Shown here in pieces: positions 16,341-24,071 of a stretch of 64,000 nucleotides of DNA. Position 1 is the stretch's first letter. Each line of letters begins with the position of its first letter. The translations under genes and the position numbers were made by a program. The notes below the pieces were generated by a model, which saw only the letters and a list, made by a program, of their open reading frames with translations, made no database searches and was not told the DNA's origin. Source of the DNA: CAYOLL01 sp964404765 [NCBI: uncultured Gemmatimonadota bacterium]. GTDB lineage: Bacteria > 4572-55. The stretch is from assembly GCA_964404765.1 (NCBI GenBank), contig CAYOLL010000005.1, positions 15,517 through 79,516 on the forward strand, in the 5' to 3' direction.

Positions 16341-16880
16341 TTATTCACTTTCGCGCCAATCCCGATTTGCAATTGGCGTATAAACCGAAACAAGCTGCCC
16401 GTCTTCCAGGCGATATTGGTTAACAGCAATAAGTTGCGTGCCCATAACCCGTCGGATATTGCCGGGATTCAACCGATATTTATGGGCAGCCAGATAGCGC
16501 ACAAACTCCTCATCTACATCCATCAATTGGTTTGGGTCAAAGGCATCTTCGCTTTGGGACTGAGACGCAGGTTCAACGCCGGCCAGATGCAGCCCGTGTC
16601 CGTTGCCGGAGTTCAATTCCGCCGGCATATTTTGCGAGTTGGCATCAAGGGCTGCCCGAAGCCGGGTAGGAAATTCAGGACGTAACAGAAAGACCGCCAA
16701 AATCATCGTCAAAACGATGACCGCCGTTGTGGCCCAGTAAAAAGCCACGCGAAAATTGAAGGAATCACGCTGATATTGTGACGAATTCAGCAGACTTCGG
16801 CGCAGATTCCGCCGAAACAGCTCGACCTTCGGTTGCGGAAGCGTCGTCGCCTCCAAAAGTGTTTCGATATCGTTCATCAT
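16341..16880 (-). CDS. Single-pass membrane protein, probable anti-sigma factor
   Basis: A 179-residue protein with a cytosolic N-terminus of about 48 residues, one transmembrane helix (about 49-68, ATTAVIVLTMILAVFLL) and a C-terminal domain of about 110 residues ending in a compact region (FVRYLAAHKYRLNPGNI). No zinc-binding HxxxCxxC motif is present, so it is not a classical ZAS anti-sigma factor. The assignment rests on topology and on its start lying inside the end of the ECF sigma gene (116-bp overlap). AGGAGGG is placed well for the ATG at 16880; a TTG at 16883 is less likely. Confidence 0.6.
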   Translation of the reverse strand: MMNDIETLLEATTLPQPKVELFRRNLRRSLLNSSQYQRDSFNFRVAFYWATTAVIVLTMILAVFLLRPEFPTRLRAALDANSQNMPAELNSGNGHGLHLAGVEPASQSQSEDAFDPNQLMDVDEEFVRYLAAHKYRLNPGNIRRVMGTQLIAVNQYRLEDGQLVSVYTPIANRDWRESE

Positions 16881-17460
16881 CAAATCCCTCCTTGCTCAGG
16901 AGAATTTTAAGTTTATCCAAAGCTCGGCTGCATTGCATTCGCAGTGCGCCTTCCCGTTTACCCAAAATCGGGGCGATTTCGGCAAAAGATTTTTTATCAA
17001 AATAACGCAGCGTAAGCAACGTCTGCTCGTCCGGCTTTAATTGACGCAGGCAATGACCCATCAGAAGAAAGGTCTTGTGTTCAGCCAGCAAATTTTCGGC
17101 GGCTTCCAATTCCTGATCAGGTTGATGGCCGGAATCGGGCAATTGCTCGGCTAAATCATCCAGGCCGGTGAATGTCCGATTTTTGTGCCGACGCAAAAAG
17201 CCGTTAATTTCATTTGTGGCAATACGATATAGCCAGGATAAAATAGACACGCCGGTCCACCGAAACTTCCATAAATTCCGCAGCGCATTAAAAAACGTCT
17301 GGGCCGCCAAATCCTCGGCAATGGCCACATTTCCAATACGGTGCAGAATGTAGCGGAAAATAGCGCTAAAATGCGCATCATAAACCGTTCCAAAAGCCGA
17401 AGGGTCAGTTTTGCAACGGGCAATGAGCGCTTTTTCTTCGGTGAGTGTCATACGATCCAT
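16765..17460 (-). CDS. ECF-type RNA polymerase sigma factor
   Basis: A 231-residue sigma-70 family protein. Region 2 is at about 12-85 (FGTVYDAHFSAIFRYILHRI, AEDLAAQTFFNAL, WLYRIATNEI). Region 4 is at about 130-190 (LKPDEQTLLTLRYFDKKSFAEI, then REGALRMQCSRALDKL). No region 1 or 3 is present, as usual for ECF factors. About 40 extra C-terminal residues, rich in Ala, Ser and Glu, arise where the frame runs on through the start of the next gene. The ATG at 17460 was chosen because family similarity begins there; the open frame extends 68 codons further without similarity. It likely directs transcription of its own envelope cluster. Confidence 0.88.
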   Translation of the reverse strand: MDRMTLTEEKALIARCKTDPSAFGTVYDAHFSAIFRYILHRIGNVAIAEDLAAQTFFNALRNLWKFRWTGVSILSWLYRIATNEINGFLRRHKNRTFTGLDDLAEQLPDSGHQPDQELEAAENLLAEHKTFLLMGHCLRQLKPDEQTLLTLRYFDKKSFAEIAPILGKREGALRMQCSRALDKLKILLSKEGFDDERYRNTFGGDDASATEGRAVSAESAPKSAEFVTISA

Positions 17461-17587
17461 TACACATCCGGATGTTGCAATTTGCGATTCGCCATGGCTT
17501 ACAAATATTAGAATGCGCGGATTGTTAAATGTCACACAAAAAAAGCAGATTTTTTTTGAAAATGGGATTTTCTGCGGTTGGCCAAAG

Positions 17588-18709
17588 CTACTGATATATA
17601 AGCTGATAAATAAATACTGCATTTTCAACACTATCGGCGATATAAAGCCGTTTATTGGCATCAACCGTCAACCCACTGGGATGACGCCAACGCGGATCGG
17701 TCAGCACACGTAAAAAATCACCGCTGCCCGTAAAAACAAGCACACCGTGTTCGGTATCGGCTACAAAGATATTACCGGCTTGATCGCCACACACGGCAAC
17801 CGGCTGCTTGTCCATAAACCGGCTTGTCGACGCAGTCAAATCGCGCTTAAAATTGCCGACTGCGTTAAAAGTCTGCACCCGGCCATTGCCGGTATCGGTG
17901 ACAAAAACATCGCCGCCCGCAGAAATCCACAAGCCGCGGGGCGCGTTCAGATAACCCGGCTTGTCGCCAAAAGCGCCCCACATGGCCCGAAATCGACCGG
18001 TTGGGTCAAAAATATAGAGACGATCCGCCTCCCGATCCGTCACATAAATTTGACCCTGCCGATCCTGGCCGATGCCGTAGAGACGCTCAAAGCGGGTTTC
18101 ATCGGTTACTGCGGCCAATGTGCCCAGCCAGACGCCTTCGTAGCTGTATTTTTCCAGCCGATTATTGCCGGAATCCACAATGTAAAGATGCACTTCGCGA
18201 TCAACAATCAGATCGGTAGGATTTTGCAATTCGCCCGGACCCCAGCCGAAACGGCCAAACTCAAGTAGAAATTGTTGCTGCGCGTCAAATTTGCAAACAC
18301 GATGATTGCCGGAATCTGCCACGTATAAATCACCCCGAATGCTGCTGGCCAACCCGGCTGGCTCATTAAACGGGCCGCAGGGGAAATCTTCACCGCGCAG
18401 TTGGGCGACATACTCAATACTTTGAATCGATTGGGCGGGATGAATGAGCGGACCGGGCATGCGTGGCGCGGCGGGCCCGCAACTGAGGCACAGTGACAGG
18501 CCGTAAAGCCATAGCCAAAGTGCGGTTACAAAATTAATCCGTAACTTCTCAATAACCGTAGCTAACCTTGCGAAGATTCCCGCCTGTAAGTCTGTAAAAA
18601 CTCTGAGAATATTGATTTCCGTAGCAAGTTTAACCTTTGCAAGGTTTGATTTTGCTAACACTTTTTGAGAAGTTACATTAAGCCTGTTGGTTCTAAACAT
18701 GCTTGTCAT
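17588..18709 (-). CDS. NHL-repeat beta-propeller lipoprotein with an in-frame MITE insertion
   Basis: The mature part (about residues 90-373) contains five or six NHL-type blades with the recurring pattern 'P-x-G-L … G-x-LYVAD-x-x-N-x-R-V', for example GDLYVADSGNHRVCKFD and GDVFVTDTGNGRVQTFN. It is a surface or periplasmic six-bladed propeller, usually for binding. A hydrophobic stretch with a lipobox-like LSC (about residues 56-77) suggests a lipoprotein signal. Codons 12-59 come from a 136-bp terminal-inverted-repeat element plus its 8-bp target duplication. Removing these 144 bp restores a normal short signal peptide starting MTSMFRTNRLNFVTALWLWL. The insertion leaves no stop and keeps frame. 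Whether export still works is unknown. Confidence 0.75.
   Translation of the reverse strand: MTSMFRTNRLNVTSQKVLAKSNLAKVKLATEINILRVFTDLQAGIFARLATVIEKLRINFVTALWLWLYGLSLCLSCGPAAPRMPGPLIHPAQSIQSIEYVAQLRGEDFPCGPFNEPAGLASSIRGDLYVADSGNHRVCKFDAQQQFLLEFGRFGWGPGELQNPTDLIVDREVHLYIVDSGNNRLEKYSYEGVWLGTLAAVTDETRFERLYGIGQDRQGQIYVTDREADRLYIFDPTGRFRAMWGAFGDKPGYLNAPRGLWISAGGDVFVTDTGNGRVQTFNAVGNFKRDLTASTSRFMDKQPVAVCGDQAGNIFVADTEHGVLVFTGSGDFLRVLTDPRWRHPSGLTVDANKRLYIADSVENAVFIYQLIYQ
18541..18676. mobile_element. MITE-like element, GTAACTTCTCAA-end family, inserted in a gene
   Basis: 136 bp with perfect 12-bp terminal inverted repeats (GTAACTTCTCAA and TTGAGAAGTTAC). Flanking 8-mers are ATTAATCC on the left and ATTAAGCC on the right (7 of 8), an apparent target duplication. 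It matches the copy at 44428-44564 in reverse orientation at about 84% by hand count over the full length. It lies entirely inside the signal region of the NHL-repeat gene and is read through in one open frame. Confidence 0.85.
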
Positions 18710-18754
18710 CGCTGAAGATTGTGAGCGAGGTCTTTAAGTTCGTCAATCGTCCAA

Positions 18755-18791
18755 TAAAAAGACCCTGTAAACGCGAATGTTCACAAGGTCT
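18755..18791 (-). terminator. Terminator of the metallo-beta-lactamase gene
   Basis: On the minus strand AGACCTTGTGAAC pairs with GTTTACAGGGTCT (13 bp when G-U pairs are counted), followed by a run of Ts. It lies about 55 bases beyond the beta-lactamase stop. Confidence 0.75.
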
Positions 18792-18846
18792 AATTTCGGC
18801 TTTTAACCGGGTAAAGTCAAGGATTTTGTCGATGTTATAAATCCGC

Positions 18847-19701
18847 TTATTGCGCAGTTATACTCTTTGCTAATAAGGCAAAAGTGTGATCTATCAAATC
18901 CGGCCCGCCCCACGAACCATGGCCTGGAATGACGATGCTGGCCTTGACGCAATGGCGGTCGACGCGCTGCAGCGCCGCCGGCCAGGCCCTTTTGTCAGCG
19001 TCACCGGTAAAGCCAAGATCAGTGTCTGCTTTGGACTTGATCAAGCAGCCGCCAAACAGTAAGCGTTGATCAGGTAACCAGACTACAATATTATCCGGGG
19101 CATGACCCGGGCCGGGAAAGTATAATTCAATCTTTTCCTGGCCGATTTTCAGGACTTTTTGTCCGGTAAACAAAGAGTCCGGCTTTGACCATTTTTGCGC
19201 CTTGGCTTGTGCCAGAGAGTCTGACGCCGAGCCATTTTGTTTTTGGAATTGGCTCAAAGAATCCTGCACTGAGCCATTTTGCTTTTGGGTTTGCTCCAGC
19301 GTCGCCTGCCCGGCATAGATTGGAATCGCCGCCCGCTTAAGCACATTTGCGCCGCCCATGCGATCTTCGTGAGCGTGGGTAATGATGGCGCTATAGACGG
19401 GTTTATTGAAGCGTTTTTTCGCCCAGGCAATAAGCTGCCGGGTTTGAACTTCCGTCCAGCCGGTATCCACCAGCACAGGCCCGGCGGATGTGTCTAATAT
19501 CAGACCGTTGGCCGAAACTCGTTTTTTGTCAATTTCCTTCCAGGTGGTATGCAGCCAAACGGTAGAGGTAAGTTGAATGACTTCAACATCGCCACTAATC
19601 CGGGCATATTTTGACGGGCTGGATAGTGAGATTTGAAAATCGCACAGCATCCCGATTAACAGTAAAAATCCGATGCGCCGGAACACTTGTAATCCAGGCA
19701 T
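18847..19701 (-). CDS. Subclass B1 metallo-beta-lactamase homologue
   Basis: A 284-residue exported protein with a hydrophobic N-terminal signal (about 9-28). All B1 zinc ligands are present in order: His109, His111 and Asp113 (THAHEDRMGG), His200 (GPGHAPDNIVVWLP), Cys219 (FGGCLIKS) and His261 (VIPGHG). The stretch around LLFGGCLIKSKADTDLG, then GDADKRAWPAAL, closely follows BcII-type enzymes. The expected activity is zinc-dependent hydrolysis of beta-lactams in the periplasm. It is unusual in having an insertion of about 40 residues (about 136-178) before His200, built from repeats of QKQNGS and DSL. AAGGAG precedes the ATG. No mobile resistance context is seen. Activity cannot be judged from sequence. 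Confidence 0.85.
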   Translation of the reverse strand: MPGLQVFRRIGFLLLIGMLCDFQISLSSPSKYARISGDVEVIQLTSTVWLHTTWKEIDKKRVSANGLILDTSAGPVLVDTGWTEVQTRQLIAWAKKRFNKPVYSAIITHAHEDRMGGANVLKRAAIPIYAGQATLEQTQKQNGSVQDSLSQFQKQNGSASDSLAQAKAQKWSKPDSLFTGQKVLKIGQEKIELYFPGPGHAPDNIVVWLPDQRLLFGGCLIKSKADTDLGFTGDADKRAWPAALQRVDRHCVKASIVIPGHGSWGGPDLIDHTFALLAKSITAQ

Positions 19702-19734
19702 GGAAGGCTCCTTTACAAAAAGGGGGGCAGTTTT

Positions 19735-20418
19735 TTAGAACATACGAAGCGTACGGTGAATCGAATAGGGCTCGGACGTACAAACCAGGCTGGCTATATC
19801 ATCTCCGCGCAAGACGATCTGCGCCGGATATATTTTTGCCGGGCGATCAGTGGGAAACCAATTGCGGCCATTGTTGACAACAATAAACAGGCCGCGTTCA
19901 TCCCCAAGCGCATTAAAGCTTTTGCCGTCGCCAGCCCATTTGACCAACCCAACCTCACGCTTTAGCCATTTGGACAACATGGCCACGTTTTGGCAGGGCA
20001 AACCCAGCTCGCTGATCTCCAAAAAAGCGCTCGAATCAAAAGGGCGATCCGACGCATTCTTTAGTTTATGGCGAGCTATACATTCGACGATATTTCCCGC
20101 AGAATCGTAAAAATAAACTGCATGCGCATTCCAGCTTTTAAAATGAATTTGCGCGGAATTCTGATCGCGCAAGAGTTCCAGACCCTGTTTGGACAACCAT
20201 GTGATGGCCTCCGGAAGCTGATTTTCCGGGATATTGAACGCAAAGTGATAAAATGGTTCACCGAAACCACCGGCTTCAAATGTCAACGCCGACGCGCCAA
20301 CCAGAACGGTAAAGCGCGTTGCGGTTTCGTCAACCAACGCCAACTGAAGCTTTTGGGTATAAAATCGCTTGAGTTCCACCAGGCGATTTGTCAGCAGAAT
20401 GATCTCTAAAATCGACAT
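19735..20418 (-). CDS. VOC-fold (glyoxalase/bleomycin-resistance) protein
   Basis: A 227-residue protein with two vicinal-oxygen-chelate half-domains. The first covers about 1-115 (ILEIILLTNRLVELKRFYTQKL, then YHFAFNI and AVYFYDSAGNIVE). The second covers about 130-215 and is weaker (LEISELGLPCQNVAMLSKWL, GDERGLFIVVNNGRNW). The family includes ring-cleaving dioxygenases, glyoxalases and drug-binding proteins; substrate is unknown. The ATG at 20418 matches the start of family similarity. The open frame extends 58 codons upstream across a 33-bp palindrome and is not used. It lies 33 bases upstream of the beta-lactamase start on the same strand, so the two could share a transcript. Confidence 0.75.
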   Translation of the reverse strand: MSILEIILLTNRLVELKRFYTQKLQLALVDETATRFTVLVGASALTFEAGGFGEPFYHFAFNIPENQLPEAITWLSKQGLELLRDQNSAQIHFKSWNAHAVYFYDSAGNIVECIARHKLKNASDRPFDSSAFLEISELGLPCQNVAMLSKWLKREVGLVKWAGDGKSFNALGDERGLFIVVNNGRNWFPTDRPAKIYPAQIVLRGDDIASLVCTSEPYSIHRTLRMF

Positions 20419-20467
20419 GTCAATTCTTTCTGACGTATATAATAAGTTTGCGGACAGAATTGTTTTC

Positions 20468-20500
20468 AAACCTAATAGGTCTTGGAGACCTATTAGGTTT
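20468..20500. repeat. Perfect 15-bp palindrome around tgg
   Basis: AAACCTAATAGGTCT-tgg-AGACCTATTAGGTTT is a perfect hairpin in the gap between Ada and the VOC-fold gene. It has no T run. It looks like a dispersed REP-type palindrome; I recall similar sequences in other environmental genomes but cannot verify this here. Confidence 0.6.
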
Positions 20501-20542
20501 AGATCATACCTAAGAATAATTCCTGCCCGATTACTTATATAC

Positions 20543-21634
20543 TTAAAAATCAAGTCTCGTCTGTGCTTGCGACGGTGTGTTTTTAGAAGCATAGCGCGAT
20601 TCCAAGTTCAGCAGAAACTGCTTACGCTCCAGGCCGCCGCCGTATCCGGTCAGGCTGCCGTCTTTACCAATGACGCGATGGCACGGAATAATGATCGAAA
20701 TTCGATTATCGCCGTTGGCACGGGCAACGGCACGGACGGCTTTTGGATCGCCGATAGACTCCGCCTGTTGTTGATAGGAGCGAGTTTCGCCGCAGGGGAT
20801 TTGCATCAATGCCGCCCAGACGCGCTGCTGAAAAGCCGTCCCATTAGCGGCGAGCGGCAGCTCAAAAATCGAACGATGGCCGGCGAAATATTCCTCCAAC
20901 TGTCGATTGAGCGGCTCAAAAAGCGGATGCGATCCGGGTAATAAATCGGCCTTAAATAATTGCTTCAAGCGCGTTAACTGTGTCTCCAGCATCCGCCGGT
21001 CGGTAAATTCCAGCAGGCAGATTCCCTCATCCGTCGCTCCGGCCAGCAATGGCCCTATCGGTGTCGGGATGCGGGTGATCAAAATCAGGCGGCGGCCGGA
21101 GCTTTCGACAGGCGCAAAGCCGGTCGTCTTTTTGAACGAGTCGGTAAAGCCGCTTAGCGACTCGTAGCCCGAATCCAGCGCGGCATCGGTCACCCGTTCA
21201 CCGTATTTGATCCGACCAAATGCCTGACCGATCCGCAACGAGCGCAAATAAGCTTGAAAGGTGATGCCGTGCGTTTTTTTGAACCAGCGCCGGACACGGT
21301 TAGGCTCTAAACCGCGCTGCCGTAAATCGCTATCGCGCCAACGACTTTCCGGCGCGGCGGTGATATCGGACAAAAGCGACTCTAACCAATCGGGCGCGTC
21401 GCCGGAGTAGCCGAGCGGGTTGCAGATTTTGCATGGGCGATAGCCGTGTTGAAGGGCGTCGCGTACAGAGGGAAAATATTCGACATTTTCCGGCTTGGGC
21501 TTGCGGGCAGTGCAAATGGGGCGGCAAAAAATTCCGGTTGTTTTAACAGCGGCAAAGAAAGTGCCGTCGAATTGGCTGTCTTTAGCAACTAACGCTTGAT
21601 ACAACACGGTCGAGTCTGGTAATGACGGGCGCAT
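20543..21634 (-). CDS. ada: Ada-type DNA methyltransferase and adaptive-response regulator
   Basis: A 363-residue protein with the full Ada layout. The N-terminal zinc domain has Cys37, Cys41, Cys68 and Cys71 (IFCRPICTARKPKP, RPCKIC); Cys37 is the methyl-phosphotriester acceptor. An AraC-type helix-turn-helix spans about 90-185 (RRWFKKTHGITFQAYLRSLR). The O6-alkylguanine methyltransferase domain has the acceptor Cys318 in IIPCHRVIG, preceded by ARANGDN. It repairs alkylated DNA by suicidal transfer and becomes an activator when Cys37 is methylated. The start follows AGAGG with good spacing; the longer open frame has no such site. A MITE-like element lies about 105 bp upstream, in the promoter region. 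Confidence 0.93.
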   Translation of the reverse strand: MRPSLPDSTVLYQALVAKDSQFDGTFFAAVKTTGIFCRPICTARKPKPENVEYFPSVRDALQHGYRPCKICNPLGYSGDAPDWLESLLSDITAAPESRWRDSDLRQRGLEPNRVRRWFKKTHGITFQAYLRSLRIGQAFGRIKYGERVTDAALDSGYESLSGFTDSFKKTTGFAPVESSGRRLILITRIPTPIGPLLAGATDEGICLLEFTDRRMLETQLTRLKQLFKADLLPGSHPLFEPLNRQLEEYFAGHRSIFELPLAANGTAFQQRVWAALMQIPCGETRSYQQQAESIGDPKAVRAVARANGDNRISIIIPCHRVIGKDGSLTGYGGGLERKQFLLNLESRYASKNTPSQAQTRLDF

Positions 21635-21738
21635 AAATTTTCCTCTTACTTGGATGAATGATGAATGAATATTGTGACGCAAATATAAGCGCCTCACTCT
21701 CCAAATGACAACCGGGAATTTAACAACTATTTTTCTAT

Positions 21739-21871
21739 TACTCCGTTCCAAACGACAAATTCGGCATGTTGTCATTCAGCAGGAATCCTCTTGAAATTTA
21801 GCAGAGCGCTAACTTGCAGGAAGATTCTTTCAGAATGACACCGTGCGAAATTTGCCACTTGGAAAGGAGTA
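21739..21871. mobile_element. MITE-like element, CCAAACGACAAATT family
   Basis: An inverted pair of about 30-35 bp: the left end TACTCCGTTCCAAACGACAA (continuing ATTCGGC) matches the reverse complement of the right end, TACTCCTTTCCAAGTGGCAA (continuing ATTTCGC). Each arm then carries the motif family GTCATTC and GAATGAC (GATTCTTTCAGAATGAC on the right). It lies between ada and meaB. A related element is at 54239-54374. Exact borders and target duplication are uncertain. Confidence 0.55.
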
Positions 21872-21948
21872 TACTGATACTGACAGCAGCCGTATTATTT
21901 CATTTTCAATTTTGGTGCAGGTACCGCAGGAATTTTTCATCGCCACAA

Positions 21949-23112
21949 TTAATCCCCAGATACTTGAAAATTGTCAAAACAAGTCAATAGTTGCTGGGCA
22001 GCCATCACTGCCGACGTTTCGCCGAGGCTGACGGCGTTTAAGATCATCGGTAATGTATGTTGGATGGCAGGATGTTTGTAAAATCGGGTGCGTAATTGTT
22101 CTTCTACCAACGCCAGGACCCAGTCTTTAAGCTGTTGCTGCCGACGCTTCATCAGTGTGCCCGAAGCCGTGGTTGCGTCCCAGAAACTTTCGATGATCCG
22201 CCAAATATCGGCCAATCCTTCGCCGGTCAACGACGAGCAGGTGTAGGCGCGGCTAACCCAACCGTCAGTTACCGGCGCAAGAAGATGCAAGACACGGTTA
22301 AATTCGGCCCGCATCGCCTGTGCCCTAAGCTTATTCTCGCCATCGGCTTTGTGAATGATTATTGCATCTGCAAGTTCAACCGTGCCTTTTTTCATGCTTT
22401 GCAGCTCGTCGCCGGCGCCGGTTAGCATAAGCAGCAAATAAAAATCGACCATAGAACGCACGGCCACTTCGCTTTGCCCGACGCCGATCGTTTCGATTAA
22501 AATGATATCAAAGCCGGCGGCCTCGCATAGCAGCGTTGTTTCCCGGCTTTTGCGGGCCACACCGCCAAAAATGCCGCCGGACGGCGACGGGCGGATAAAA
22601 GCGTTGGCCTGTTTGACCAACTTTTCCATGCGCGTTTTATCGCCCAAAATGCTGCCTTTGGTGATCGTGCTGCTAGGGTCTATGGCTAATACGGCGACGC
22701 GATGCTTCTGCTCACACAAATAGCTGCCCAGCGTTTCGATAAAGGTGCTCTTGCCCGCGCCCGGCACCCCGGTAATGCCGATGCGAATGGATTTTCCGGT
22801 ATGCGGTAGCAACTGTCGGATGACTTCCTGCCCGATGGTCAAATGACTTTCGGCGTTACTTTCGATTAGGGTAATGGCACGGGCCAGAACGGCGCGATTG
22901 CCGTTCAGCACGCCTTGCACATAGTCGTCGGCGGACAGTTGGCTGCGCCTTTTAGGCTGGTTAAAAAAAACGGCGGAAGTCGCCCCGGAACTATTTTGGG
23001 CACTGTCTAGGCCGGGCATAATTCGCGTGGCAAAGCCTTCGCCGCCTGTGGCAGGGGTCCATTCGGGGGCACGGGAATTTTGGGGTGAAGGCGTGGCATC
23101 GGGATTCATCAT
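21949..23112 (-). CDS. MeaB/ArgK-family GTPase (methylmalonyl-CoA mutase chaperone type)
   Basis: A 387-residue P-loop GTPase of the G3E group. Walker A is GVPGAGKST at about 115-123. Further family blocks are AVLAIDPSSTITKGSILGDKTRM, SPSGGIFGGVARKSRET (in part) and ILIETIGVGQSEV, with the base-recognition motif near IIIHKADGEN. MeaB proteins protect and reload the B12 cofactor of methylmalonyl-CoA mutase, but no mutase gene is nearby. The first 55 residues (rich in Pro, Ser and Gly, with GGEGFATRIMPGL) are not typical: family similarity starts near SADDYVQGVLNGN. The annotated ATG lacks a clear ribosome site, so the start is uncertain and the extension may derive from a repeat. Confidence 0.85.
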   Translation of the reverse strand: MMNPDATPSPQNSRAPEWTPATGGEGFATRIMPGLDSAQNSSGATSAVFFNQPKRRSQLSADDYVQGVLNGNRAVLARAITLIESNAESHLTIGQEVIRQLLPHTGKSIRIGITGVPGAGKSTFIETLGSYLCEQKHRVAVLAIDPSSTITKGSILGDKTRMEKLVKQANAFIRPSPSGGIFGGVARKSRETTLLCEAAGFDIILIETIGVGQSEVAVRSMVDFYLLLMLTGAGDELQSMKKGTVELADAIIIHKADGENKLRAQAMRAEFNRVLHLLAPVTDGWVSRAYTCSSLTGEGLADIWRIIESFWDATTASGTLMKRRQQQLKDWVLALVEEQLRTRFYKHPAIQHTLPMILNAVSLGETSAVMAAQQLLTCFDNFQVSGD

Positions 23113-23184
23113 TCATGCCCGGCAGGAATTGAAGATGCGGTGATGGAGTTTTGGAGTTTTGGTGTTACTCCATTTCTCCGATTG

Positions 23185-23937
23185 TTAATGCAGTTCCATT
23201 CCGACCGGGCAATGATCCGAGCCCGTAATTTCGGGATAGATGACCGCGCTTTTTAAATGCGGTCGCAGCGCCGCCGAAATGCAAAAGTAGTCAATTCGCC
23301 AACCGATATTTTTAGCACGGGCATTGCCGATATAGCTCCACCAGGTGTAATGCCCGCCGTCTTGCTGAAACTCGCGAAAGGTGTCAATAAAACCGGCTTG
23401 GATGATATTGCCAAAAGCCGTCCGCTCTTCGATAGTGAAGCCGGAATTGCGCATATTGGCCTTGGGACGGGCAATATCAATTTCTTTGTGGGCGACATTT
23501 AAATCGCCACAAAAAATAACCGGTTTATGCCGTTCGAGTTCCTTCAAATAAGCCAAAAAATCGACATCCCATTCCTTGGTTCGATAATCCAGGCGGGTCA
23601 GCTCGCGCTGCGAATTTGGCGTGTAAACATCCACCAGATAAAAATCGGCGAACTCCAAAGCCAGCACACGCCCTTCCTTGTCATGCTTGGCAATGCCTAA
23701 ATCCGGCCGGACGTTCATCGGCTTGTTTTTGGTGAAGACCAGGGTGCCGGAATAGCCTGGCTTTTCGGCGGAATTCCAATAGGCATGATAGCCGGGCGCC
23801 GTCCATTCAACTTGTTCGGGTCGCGCCTTGGTTTCTTGCAGACAAAAAATGTCGGCGTCCATGCGTTGAAAAAAGTCTGGAAAACCCTTTTCCAGACAGG
23901 CGCGAAAGCCGTTGACGTTCCAGGAAATAAATTTCAA
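23185..23937 (-). CDS. xth: Exodeoxyribonuclease III / AP endonuclease
   Basis: A 250-residue member of the exonuclease III family. Conserved parts are FISWNVNGFRACL, DIFCLQETKARPEQ (metal-binding Glu), YSGTLVFTK, VDVYTPNSQ, ICGDLN-type block FCGDLNVAH, and the C-terminal IDYFCIS and GSDHCPVG with catalytic Asp-His. It cuts DNA at abasic sites and trims 3' ends in base-excision repair. The preferred start is TTG at 23937, because AAGGAG sits six bases before it and the product then begins MKFISWNVNG like its relatives. The upstream ATG at 23955 contains the ribosome site inside its own codons. It lies near ada, though no operon is evident. Confidence 0.92.
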   Translation of the reverse strand: MKFISWNVNGFRACLEKGFPDFFQRMDADIFCLQETKARPEQVEWTAPGYHAYWNSAEKPGYSGTLVFTKNKPMNVRPDLGIAKHDKEGRVLALEFADFYLVDVYTPNSQRELTRLDYRTKEWDVDFLAYLKELERHKPVIFCGDLNVAHKEIDIARPKANMRNSGFTIEERTAFGNIIQAGFIDTFREFQQDGGHYTWWSYIGNARAKNIGWRIDYFCISAALRPHLKSAVIYPEITGSDHCPVGMELH

Positions 23938-24071
23938 AGCGTTCTCCTTGCGCATTTGTATACTGATTAAGGGTTAGAAGTTGCATTTTAAACCCTTAGG
24001 TTTTTTCCTGCCAAAAATAACCTTTAACGAGAATATTAACAAATTCATTCGGTACGGTTATTGATTCGATG

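Noticed and set aside
17461-17664. 68-codon N-terminal extension of the ECF sigma factor
   Set aside because: No family similarity and no ribosome site; the sequence overlaps the region just past the NHL gene's stop.
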